A stretch of DNA of 64,000 bases from Coenobita brevimanus (lineage: Eukaryota; Arthropoda; Malacostraca; Decapoda; Coenobitidae): the NCBI GenBank assembly GCA_032717465.1, contig CM064657.1, forward strand, positions 22,198,468-22,262,467. Reading direction: 5' to 3'. This document shows, piece by piece, positions 1 to 7,816 of this stretch. The position numbers were made by a program, and so were the translations under genes. Every line of letters begins with the position of its first letter. Positions within the stretch are counted from its first letter, which is position 1. Below the pieces are notes generated by a model. The model searched no databases, was not told the DNA's origin, and saw only the letters and a list, made by a program, of their open reading frames with translations.

Positions 1-1754
1 GGGTGGTGGAGTGACTATTGTTGACTGGTTAGTAAGATTGTTGAATGTGTGCTATGAGAAAGGTATGGTGCCAATTGACTGGGCAAGTGCTTGTGTGGTC
101 CCGTTGTATAAAGGCAAGGGTGATAAGTATGAATGTACTAGCTTTAGGGGTATAAGTCTGTTGAGTGTTGTAGGTAAGGTGTATGGTAGAGTGTTAATTA
201 TGAGAGTTAGAGAGGGTACAGAGGGAGTGATTAGTGATGAGCAGTGTGGCTTTAGGAGAGGGAGGGGATGCGTTGATCAGGTGTTTGCTGTGAGACAAGT
301 GTGTGAAAAGTATTTAGCGAAAGGCAAGGATGTGTTTTGGGCATTTATGGATTTAGAGAAAGCGTATGATAGAATTGATAGGGAGGCTTTGTGGACTGTT
401 TTAAGATTGTATGGACTTGATGGTAGGTTACTAAAAGGGGTGAAAAGTTTTTATGTAAATAGTAGAGCGTGTCTAAGAGTGGGAAATGCTGTGAGTGATT
501 GGTTTCCCGTGAGAGTGGGGCTGCGACAGGGATGTGTGATGTCGCCTTGGTTGTTTAATATTTACATGGATGGTGTTGTAAGGGAGGTGAATGCAAGAGT
601 TTTAGGTGGTCTGAGTCTGGTAAATGTTGATGGAGGAGAGTGGAATCTGAAGCAGCTGCTGTTTGCAGATGATACTGCACTGGTGACTGATTCAGAGGAG
701 AGATTGAGACAGTTGGTAGAGGAGTTTGGAAGGGTGTGTGAAAGGAGGAAATTGAAAGTAAATGAGAATAAGAGTAAAGTGATGAAGTGTACGAGGTTGA
801 TAGATGGTAGGGGGATGAATATAGTTTTGAATGGTGAGTTGCTTGAGGAGGTAGATTGTTTTAAATATCTAGGGTCACATGTTGCTGTGGATGGAAGAAT
901 AGATGCAGAAGTGAAGTTTAGAATAAATGAAGTAGGAAAGGTGCTGGGAGGAATGAAAAAGTGTTTAAATGTCGTTCGCTTAGAATGGATGTAAAGAGAA
1001 GGCTGTATGAGGGTGTTGTGGTACCGACTGCATTATATGGGGCTGAAACATGGAATATGGGTGTAGCAGAGAGGAAAAGTTTGAATGTAATGGAGATGAG
1101 ATGTCTGAGGAGTATGTGTGGAGTGACGCGTATGGATCGGGTGCGAAATGATGAAGTGCGAAGGAGAACTGGAGTTGTTCGGGAGATGGCTGGCAGAGTT
1201 GAGCAGAGGGTGTTCCAATGGTTTGGGCATATGGAGAGAATGGATAATGAGCGATTGGTGAAAAAGATAACTAGATCTGATGTGAGAGGTGTAAGGCTGA
1301 GAGGAAGACCACGAATAGGATGGATGGACAGTGTGAAGAGAGCGCTGGATGCGAGAGGGATGTCTGTTGAGCAAGGAAGAGTGGCTGTGCGTGACAGAAA
1401 TAAATGGAGAGAAATTGTGAATGAATAAGTGATGACGCAGCCCTGAGGGGATATTCTCCCGCATTTGGTCTGATCAGCTAGTCAGGTCAGGTGCGGGTAA
1501 GGGGATGGGTCTGTTATGATGTGGCAGGGGTAAACCAGTTCTGCTGTCGGGCCCTGCTGCGGATGTCACTGATTGCATTGCCCAGTTGACCCTTGTGCGG
1601 TGTGGTGCGGTGAGGATCTGTCCGTTCTCCCCTTTGGGGCTAAGATGCGAATGAATGTGTTTGAATGGATGAGTAAATGGAGAGTGAGTCATCCTGTCTC
1701 GGCTACCTCCCTTTCCTTGGGGGAAGCAGCCTAGGTATATAGATAGATAGATAG
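1..1754 (+). mobile_element. RTE-like LINE, 3' part, cut by window start
   Basis: A non-LTR retrotransposon running rightward: reverse transcriptase up to 1428, a 3' UTR of about 300 bp (1429-1736), then a (TAGA)n tail. A 3' end in a short tandem repeat instead of poly(A) is typical of RTE-type LINEs. The endonuclease half lies left of the window. The element abuts the 3' UTR of the array LINE at about 1755, so it replaces or interrupts everything upstream of that UTR. Clade is inferred from sequence feel (GAETW and RGRPR C-terminal motifs); RTE versus a neighbouring clade is not settled. Confidence 0.75.
2..1428 (+). pseudogene. LINE reverse transcriptase, C-terminal half with one frameshift
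   Basis: The frame is open from the left edge, so the start is outside the window. Visible RT motifs in order: FRGISLLSVVGKVYGR, QCGFRRGRGCVDQ, FMDLEKAYDRIDR, GLRQGCVMSPWLFN and the catalytic FADDT near 661. After about 955 the frame jumps: the protein continues in another frame from about 961 with KRRLYEGVVVPTALYGAETW, WFGHMERMDNERLVKKI and RGRPRIGWMDSVKRAL, the usual C-terminal tail of this LINE group. One small indel near 955-965 therefore splits the gene. No RNase H domain is seen. It would copy its own RNA at a nicked target; as it stands it is probably dead. Confidence 0.85.
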
Positions 1755-1756
1755 AT
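1737..1756 (+). repeat. (TAGA)n tail of the RTE-like LINE
   Basis: About four tetranucleotide repeats directly before ATTAATTAGGG, which also begins the 3' UTR of the array LINE in the other units. It marks the 3' end of the RTE-like element. Confidence 0.7.
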
Positions 1757-1846
1757 TAATTAGGGTTGACAGTTGACATATTCTAAATAGTTCCTCCTCC
1801 CACTGATCTATTTCTAATATAGATGTCCCCTACATTAAGCCAAGTT

Positions 1847-1937
1847 CCTCGCCTGACAGTCACCAGCTGATGAGTGCAAGTGTGCAATATAGGAAGGTAT
1901 TGGGCACTTGCAGTCGATGGTGGTCTGCTGGGCGAGG
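1847..1937 (+). other. Structured RNA motif A, L0 copy
   Basis: Predicted fold: stem 1 CCTCGCC/GGCGAGG; internal loop TGACAGT; stem 2 CACCA/TGGTG; a kink-turn-like core (GNT bulge, GA opposite GA); stem 3 of 15 positions from TGCAAGTG, closed by CACTTGCA; loop TAGGAAGG. Motif B, 237 bp downstream, has the same layout with compensating base changes. Role unknown; it would be part of the LINE 3' UTR RNA. Confidence 0.7.
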
Positions 1938-2083
1938 TTCTTCACTTTTTGTATAAATTATGTAAATACATTGTACCATCTTGCTTAAGTTATTCTAATT
2001 AGGGCTGATAGGTGACGTATATGGAAATGTTCCTGACTCGTCTGGTTCCCTTTCATATATTGATGTCCCCTATATTTGGTTGT

Positions 2084-2176
2084 GCCTCGACTGACAGTCA
2101 CCAGGTGATGAGTGCAGGTATGTAATGTAGAAAGGCATTACATATCTGCAGTCGATGGTGTTCTTTTGGTCGAGGC
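2084..2176 (+). other. Structured RNA motif B, L0 copy
   Basis: Same architecture as motif A: stem 1 GCCTCGAC/GTCGAGGC, stem 2 CACCA/TGGTG, stem 3 TGCAGGTATGTAATG paired to CATTACATATCTGCA with one G-U, loop TAGAAAGG. A run of T follows stem 1. Core segments TGACAGTCACCAG and GTCGATGGTG are identical to motif A. Confidence 0.7.
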
Positions 2177-2275
2177 TTTTTTCCCATATTGTAGGTCTAG
2201 TTATTTGTCTCTTAGGACTTAGTATAGGATAGAGATTTGTCTGCTAGGTGATTAGTTTTAGGATTTTTATATTAA

Positions 2276-2360
2276 CCTGCGGCGTCCCGGGGAAGTACTT
2301 GCACGTCCTCATGTTTTGTCACAGCTAATCCCGGGGACGTACTTCAACGTCCTGCAATTG
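2276..2360 (+). repeat. piggyBac 5' terminus with subterminal direct repeat
   Basis: The string CCCGGGGAMGTACTT followed by ACGTCCT occurs twice, at about 2286 and about 2332, just inside the 5' end. Subterminal repeats of this kind are usual transposase binding sites in piggyBac elements. Here that role is inferred. Confidence 0.6.
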
Positions 2361-2528
2361 CAAGATTCATAATTTCCACAATTTTCAAAATTCGCGCGAG
2401 ATTTTCGTTTCGCCCGGGTACCCAAGCCTCCCCTACCTGCCCCCAGGCAGGCAGCGTCCTAGACCCCGCGTGACCCGCGCTCGCCCTTCTCTCGGTCACT
2501 CACCTGCTAGCAGTGACCCAGGTCAGAC

Positions 2529-3389
2529 ATGGCGCGGAAAGGTCTCTCAGACGAGGAAATCGCATCCGTCCTGGAAGCCTTCACTGGAGACAGTGATTCT
2601 CCACTCAATGATGATGTGATGGATCGCGATTACGTCCAGCCAGAGGAAGAAATAAGTAGCAGTGATGAGGAGGTCCCTTCGCCCCGAAAAACGCGGTATG
2701 TGACATACCGTAAGGGAAGGGAAGGCCAGCCTGCTCCCCAACCACGTGCAAAGCTATCTCTCCATCCTGAATCTGATAAGGACGAGGATGAGGACGATGA
2801 GGATGACGGAGGCCTAGGACGTGATATCGCCGCGTGGTTGGGAAAAGAGAAAATATCACCACGAGGATCAGAAGGTGGGGCGAGACGACACATAAGGTAT
2901 GGTGAAAGTACTTTATCTGGGGAAGTGGCAAGTGGCGTGGTGGGATTCCTGGGAGAAAGGGAAAGTGTTGTGGCGGCAGCGCGGGGTGAAAGTGAGAGTG
3001 GTGTGGGGGTAGTTCGGGGTGAAGGGGCAAGTGGTGTGAGGGAGGCAGCACGAGCACGTGGTGCTCGTAGGCCTAGGGGAGAGGAGGTTGAGTCACTCCC
3101 CAGCACTTCTTTCGCCCCTGAATATTCCCAAACTTCCTCCCCACAGCCCCAGGATGTGGGGAAAGGAAAGAAAGGGAAGGGAAAGGGTAAAGGAAAAGGG
3201 AGAGGGAAGAGAAGTGCGAGTGATGAGAGGCACCGCTCTCCACCTCCCCAACCTCCCCCACCACCCTCACCTCCCCACCCTGACGAAGGGGACGATGGTG
3301 ACGTGGTTAGTGTAAGTGGAAAGAATTGTTATCAAAACTACACCCACTGTGTAAATCTGGTCAGTAAATATGTGATAGCATGGAAATAA
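2529..3389 (+). CDS. piggyBac-type N-terminal protein without catalytic domain (286 aa)
   Basis: ATG in good context (GACATGG). The start MARKGLSDEEIASVLEA and the acidic stretch (residues about 20-50 and 80-95, EEEISSSDEE, DEDEDDEDD) resemble the N-terminal tail of piggyBac transposases. Instead of the DDD transposase core the protein continues with a G/E/R-rich region (about 120-190), a GKGKGKGKGKGRGKR basic run (about 215-230) and a proline run. The last 26 or so residues are read from the first unit of the repeat array behind it. The stop TAA overlaps AATAAA at 3385-3390. A donor-like site (AGT|GTAAGT) lies at about 3311, so the ORF may be a first exon. Function as a transposase is excluded for this stretch alone; DNA binding is possible. 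PB3 keeps the same 286-codon frame. Confidence 0.6.
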   Translation: MARKGLSDEEIASVLEAFTGDSDSPLNDDVMDRDYVQPEEEISSSDEEVPSPRKTRYVTYRKGREGQPAPQPRAKLSLHPESDKDEDEDDEDDGGLGRDIAAWLGKEKISPRGSEGGARRHIRYGESTLSGEVASGVVGFLGERESVVAAARGESESGVGVVRGEGASGVREAARARGARRPRGEEVESLPSTSFAPEYSQTSSPQPQDVGKGKKGKGKGKGKGRGKRSASDERHRSPPPQPPPPPSPPHPDEGDDGDVVSVSGKNCYQNYTHCVNLVSKYVIAWK

Positions 3390-4060
3390 AGTGGAAACGG
3401 GTGTAATGTTAGCATGAATAAAACGTATAAGTTGAACATTACTGTAAGTTGTCATAATTGATGTCACGAGTACACCCACATTCTGGTCAGTATGTGGTAG
3501 GAATTATATACAGTGGAAGATGTTCTAATGTTAGTAGTAAGGTATTTTATAAGTTGATTACTAGTGTAAGATGAAACAAATGATATCGCGATAACACTCC
3601 CTGTGTAAGTATGCGCAAATATGACGCTCAGTTCCATCGTAAGTTCAGAAATGATGTGATATCAATTATATCAAGTGTTTACATGTGCAATGTTAGTGGA
3701 GAATTATTATATAAGTACAAAAATAGGTTGTAAGTTGAAATAGTTGTCATAGCGACTTCACCGTGTGCGTTATTATGCGCTATTATTACGCTATATATTT
3801 ACGTAAGGCCTGAAATAATCTCAAAACAGTTCTATAAAGTTGAAAAGTGTATAATAATATTAGAAAAGTATTATGTAAGTAGAAAAAGCACAATACGAGT
3901 TGAAACAACAGTCACAGTAAGTTCACTCACTACGTAAATAAGCGCTAACATTACGCTAAATGTTATCAAAAGGCCTGTGAATACGTAAAAACAGTTCAAT
4001 AAAATGTAAAATGGTATAATGTTATTGTAGAAGTATTATGTAAGTAAAAAAAATTATATG
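3300..4060 (+). repeat. Degenerate tandem array inside PB1
   Basis: About five diverged units with a spacing of roughly 120-170 bp. Each has an AATRTTAG-like start (about 3404, 3522, 3691, 3855, 4018), then TATAAGT, GTAAGTTGAAA-like, a CACTCxxTGTGTAA-like and a GCGCxAATATTACGC-like block. It contains many GTAAGT strings. No gene is seen beyond the ORF end at 3389. Confidence 0.55.
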
Positions 4061-4571
4061 TATCATGATTTTAGAATGTTAGCGATTCATCGTGACCAAG
4101 TTGGCCGATTTTGCTTGTTTCGCACGATGGTACAATGCTTATTTCTGCTCAATTTTTGTATAAAATCCAATATACTCTTTTGTCACATGTTTTTATGTTT
4201 GTAATAAATTCATTTCTACTTACTTTCATTGGTTTCCCAGACTTATAATACCATAGAAAACGTTTGAGGCTCAAACCGCCTAGGGAGAACATGGGGCCAG
4301 GTGGGACCAAGGCATACCTGGTTAAGCTAATTAGGGACCCCTGGGACCAATTTCTTTCCCACCGACCATTGTTTCTGACCAAAAGCGAAAGTTTAAGCAA
4401 AAAAAAAAAAGGTCGAAAAATGGTGGGGATTGGGGGGTACCAGTGATCGAAAAGTCGTCGGGACGGGGCGGATTAAGCATTTTTGTTTATAAGTAATATA
4501 AGACTAAAAATATAAAAAATTACCAAAAAAATAAAAATAAAAATACAAAAAAAAATAAAAAAAATTATTAT

Positions 4572-4584
4572 TATATATATATAT

Positions 4585-4618
<34 letters not shown>

Positions 4619-4623
4619 CTATA

Positions 4624-4676
<53 letters not shown>
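4572..4676. repeat. (AT)n tract in LINE L0 3' UTR
   Basis: Near-pure TA dinucleotide run preceded by A-rich sequence. Length varies between units (compare about 16791-16936 and 29004-29060). Translations through it are meaningless Y/I repeats. Confidence 0.9.
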
Positions 4677-4680
<4 letters not shown>

Positions 4681-4810
4681 GTGTGAATGAAAGTGTGTAT
4701 GTTCATATGAATCGATGTGTGTATTTATGTATGTATGTATATATATATATGTTCGTATATATATGTATATATATGTCAACGTATATACATATATATAATT
4801 TTGCCTTAAT

Positions 4811-4866
4811 GACCAGAGGCTCCGGCCTCAAAGGTCGATAGTCAAAAAAAAAAAAAAAAAACACTA
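4811..4866 (+). other. LINE L0 3' terminus: hairpin, poly(A), target duplication
   Basis: GACCA-GAGGC-TCCG-GCCTC hairpin (4811-4836); here the outer stem is weakened by A for T (AAGGTC versus ATGGTC elsewhere). An 18-A run follows at 4844-4861, then CACTA, giving the right copy of the AAAACACTA target duplication (4858-4866). Confidence 0.8.
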
Positions 4867-5371
4867 ATCACACTGGCTGACATTAAAAACTTTACATGAA
4901 TGACGAAAACCTTAACAGGCCTGCGAATTAACGCCTCAGGCTATACAGTAAAAGAAAAATGGTAATAACACTTATACTCAAAATATACAGCAGCTAGATG
5001 GCTGGAGACTTCCTGAGCACTCACAATAATAATACACTATACAGGGGAGGACAGAGATGTGAACAAAATGAGGAGTAGATCTAAGTGGCAACTAATGCAG
5101 AGACTAAGCTCATTATATAGGAGGCCGGCAGAGCTTGATTCAACTTGCAAGAAGGACGCGCAAATGAGGGCACAGAGGACGAGGAGTTGACACTCCTGCT
5201 CTGAACAACAGGAAGAACGACTTACTCTACTATAAGGGGGAGAAGGGGGGTGTGAGGTAGAACACGCAAGCCTGATCACTATGGAAGCCACGAGGCGAAT
5301 CGTGATCAAACATGCAGCATACTGTACGTTAGAATTATACAAAGGATGATGAAATCATAGGCAATGTAACA
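4858..5371 (-). repeat. 3' LTR of G1, 5' portion (514 bp)
   Basis: Starts on the - strand with TGTTACATTGCC (ends at 5371) and carries TATATAATGAGC, a likely TATA box. It stops at AAAACACTA where the LINE poly(A) begins. It aligns to the first part of the solo LTR at 62215-63030. Confidence 0.88.
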
Positions 5372-5383
5372 CCTCCCCACAAA
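5372..5383 (-). other. Polypurine tract of G1
   Basis: GTGGGGAGG lies directly upstream of the 3' LTR TG on the - strand, the expected place for the plus-strand primer. It is conserved in the other copies; G5 has an A for a G (GTGGGGAAG). Confidence 0.7.
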
Positions 5384-5432
5384 GAAAAAGAAATTTACAA
5401 AGGAAATTTCTTATTACTCTAAAACAATCTGT

Positions 5433-6379
5433 CTAAAGTCTAGATAAGCAATCTGCAATAACATTTTATTTCCCCTTGACATGTTATATGTCTAATGAAT
5501 ACTCCTGAAGAAGTAGACTCCATCTTGTCAATCTCTGATTTTTATCTTTAAGCTTACTAAGGAATTTCAGTGGGTTATGATCGGTATAAATGACTATGGG
5601 GTCAAAACCAGAACACAAATAAAATGAAAAATGTTGTAAACCCAAAATCAACGCCAAAAGCTCTTTCTCAATAGTTGAGTAGTTCTTTGGACGTGGAGTG
5701 ACCTTCTTACTGTAATAAGATACAGGGTGTTCAATACCCTGATCATCCTCTTGCAGCAAAACAGCCCTAGCTCCTGTATCACTTGCATCAACAGCCATCT
5801 TAAAAGGCTTAGCAAAATTTGGAGTAGCAAGCACTGGCTGACTTAATAGGATAGCTTTAAGTTTACTGAAAGAGGACTCACAGTTATCGGTCCAGACAAA
5901 TTTAACTCCCTTTTTCAGTAGGTCTGCAAGTGGTGATACAAGAATTGAAAAGTTAAGAAGAAATCTCCTGTAATAACCTACCATTCCCAAAAATCTTTGT
6001 AGCTCTTTCCTACTTTTAGGTCTGGGAAGATCACTTATAACCTGAACCTTAGCTCCTGGTGGTGCAACGTGTACATCACCAATTACGTACCCAAGGTACT
6101 GAACTTTAGCTTGACCAAACTCACACTTTGATAAATTAGCTACAAGATTAGCCTGAACCAAACACTCAAGAAATTTACTGACATGGCATAGGTGATCTTT
6201 CCAGTAGTCACTGAAGATTAATACATCAACATAAACATCACACCCTGTCAAACCCTCTGTTACAACATTCATGAGCTTCTGAAAGGTGGCTGGTGCATTC
6301 TTCATACCATATGGCATTACAGAACATGCAAAAGTCTTTCCTAGTGTTACAAAACATGAGATCTCCCTAGCACGTTCAG
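5433..6379 (-). pseudogene. G1 RT C-terminal half and RNase H
   Basis: Open from 6376 to 5487 on the - strand. Visible: TERAREISCFVTLGK, MPYGMKNAPATFQKLMN, the RT active-site strand, LGMVGYYRRF, then RNase H with VDASDTGA, EKELLAL and YTDHNPLKFLSK. In G1 the active site reads YVDVLIFS: an in-frame 3-nt loss removes one of the two catalytic Asp residues kept in G2-G5. A private TAA ends the frame at 5484. All copies have a further in-frame TAA a few codons later before NVIADCLSRL. It is separated from the upstream RT half by a frameshifting loss shared by all copies. Confidence 0.88.
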
Positions 6380-7816
6380 TCAGTATCCCTTTAACAAATC
6401 AAACTTACTTATGTACCTAGCCTTTCCGATCTTGTCTATGCAATCTTCCACGCGAGGGAGAGGGTATGTGTCTGTTTTGGTTATCTGATTAACACGTCTG
6501 TAGTCGATGCAAAGCCGCTGTGACCCACCTGGCTTAGGGACTAGAGTGACAGGAGAACCCCACTCGCTCTGACAGTGCTCAATCATATTGTGGTCCAACA
6601 GGTAGCCAAGCTCCTTCTGGATGAGAGGAACTTTCACTGGGTCCACACGGTAAGGAGGCAGTTTAATTGGCTTTGCGTTTCCAACATCGACATCATGCAT
6701 CAACACAGTGGTTCTTCCTGGAGTGGCACGGAACACTTGTGTGTACTCCTGCAGTAATGCCGAAAACTCCTGCCTTTCCTCGGGAGCTAGATGAGAAAGC
6801 TTAGTCTGGAGATCATTCATGATATCAGGATTCTTCCCCAAACTATCACTCAGGCTCATGCTGCATGGGAGAACTTCACTTGCAGACTCAGGTGGAACAG
6901 CTACAGTGCAGACTGGGTTATTTTCGTCCCGCCTGTGATATAACTTTAGCATGTTGATATGACAAAGTTGCTTGTTCTTTCTACGATCTGGTGTGGCAAT
7001 GACATAGTTGACATCACTGATTTTCTTCTCCACGAAATAAGGACCACTATACTTGGCTTGAAGAGGTTGCCCATGCACCGGTAGCGGAATCAAAACCTGT
7101 TCTCCTGGCTGAAAGTGGCGTAACCTGGACTTCTTATCATACCAAGTCTTCATCTTCTCCTGAGCAGCTCCTAAATTCTCTCTCGCCAGCTGTAAAGCAG
7201 TGGACAGCCATTCTTTGAACTTCATCACATACTGCAGCAAGTTGACGTCATCTTCCTCCGACAGCCAGCATTCCTTGAGTAGCTTAAGGAGTCCTCTTGC
7301 TTCATGGCCAAACAGTAGTTCAAAGGGTGAGAAGCTCAGTGATTCATTTGGAGATTCTCTTGCGGCAAATACAACGAATGGAAGACCTTTGTCCCAGTCT
7401 TTCTGATGTTCCAAACAGTATTTCCTGGGCATCGATTTGAGTGTTGGATGATATCTCTCCAACGCTCCTTGGGTCTGGGGATGGTAAGCTGAAGACGTGA
7501 TCTGGGAGATGCCCAACTCTTTCTGAGACTGCTTGAAAACATTTGACATGAAATTTCTTCCCCGGTCTGACTGTACCTCCTTGGGCAGACCAAACTTGGT
7601 GAAGAACCCCAGCATTTCCTTAACCACGTTCTTTGCTGAGATATTTCTAAGTGGAATGGCTTCAGGATAACGAGTAGCCATATCAATCAGGGTCAACACA
7701 TAAGAAAATCCTGAAGAAGTCTTAGGAAGAGGGCTCACAATATCCACCAACACACGGGTGAATGGCGCCTCAAAAGGAGGAATGGGAACTAGAGGTGCAA
7801 CCTTTTCGGTCTGATT
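6380..7816 (-). pseudogene. G1 integrase core, GPY/F and RT N-terminal half
   Basis: Integrase core: VLVDIVSPLPKTSSGFSYV, IDMATRYPEA, SDRGRNFMSN, SSAYHPQTQGALERYH (the D-D-E residues are visible). Then the GPY/F module (KYSGPYFVEKK, CHINMLKLY), a linker, LPPYRVDPVKVPLIQKEL, and RT blocks PKPGGSQRLCIDYRRVNQ and ISKFDLLKGY. The frame then ends at TGA (6380-6382) because of a short loss. This is the longest intact version of the block in the array (457 codons). Placement of RT directly after GPY/F confirms the IN-before-RT order. Confidence 0.9.

Larger units (their letters stand above)
2276..4472 (+). mobile_element. piggyBac-like element PB1
   Basis: Flanked by TTAA at 2272-2275 and 4473-4476. 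The same LINE position in L1 and L2 holds a single TTAA, which fixes the borders. The 5' end is CCTGCGGCGTCCCGGGG; the 3' end, read inward, is TCCGCCCCGTCCCGACG, an imperfect terminal inverted repeat with the CCY start seen in piggyBac elements. PB2 and PB3 show the cleaner CCC...GGG ends. It carries one 286-codon ORF resembling a piggyBac transposase N-terminus, a degenerate repeat array and a 3' region with AATAAA (about 4203). No DDD catalytic domain is encoded, so it is non-autonomous. Confidence 0.85.
1755..4857 (+). mobile_element. Array LINE copy L0: 3' UTR only, with piggyBac inside
   Basis: Only the 3' UTR is present. It matches the sequence downstream of ORF2 in L1 (from about 16174). 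Order: structured motifs A and B, a piggyBac-like insertion at TTAA, an (AT)n tract, the terminal hairpin and poly(A) at 4844-4861. It is followed by the LTR fragment of G1. The coding part is missing because the RTE-like LINE abuts at 1755. Confidence 0.85.

Noticed and set aside
1847..1937. Hammerhead ribozyme in motif A (CTGATGAG before a stem)
   Set aside because: The GAAA half of the core and a cleavage triplet are missing on the 3' side (GTCGATG instead), and motif B has GTGATGAG.
2084..2176. SECIS element (ATGA, apical AA, GA)
   Set aside because: The distance from ATGA to the apical A run is about 19 nt, longer than in SECIS elements, and no selenoprotein ORF is near. The shared feature is better described as a kink-turn.
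1847..2176. Box C/D snoRNA (TGATGA and CTGA present)
   Set aside because: CTGA comes before TGATGA within one hairpin, and there is no guide-like spacing.
2605..3106. - strand Pro/His- and Ser-rich ORFs in PB1 (also in PB2, PB3)
   Set aside because: Antisense of the GC-rich, biased + strand ORF; compositional artefacts.
4473..4779. Tyr/Ile-rich ORFs across (AT)n tracts
   Set aside because: Translations of dinucleotide repeats; the same holds at 16690-17039, 29071-29277, 45145-45405, 56409-56615 and 62080-62307.
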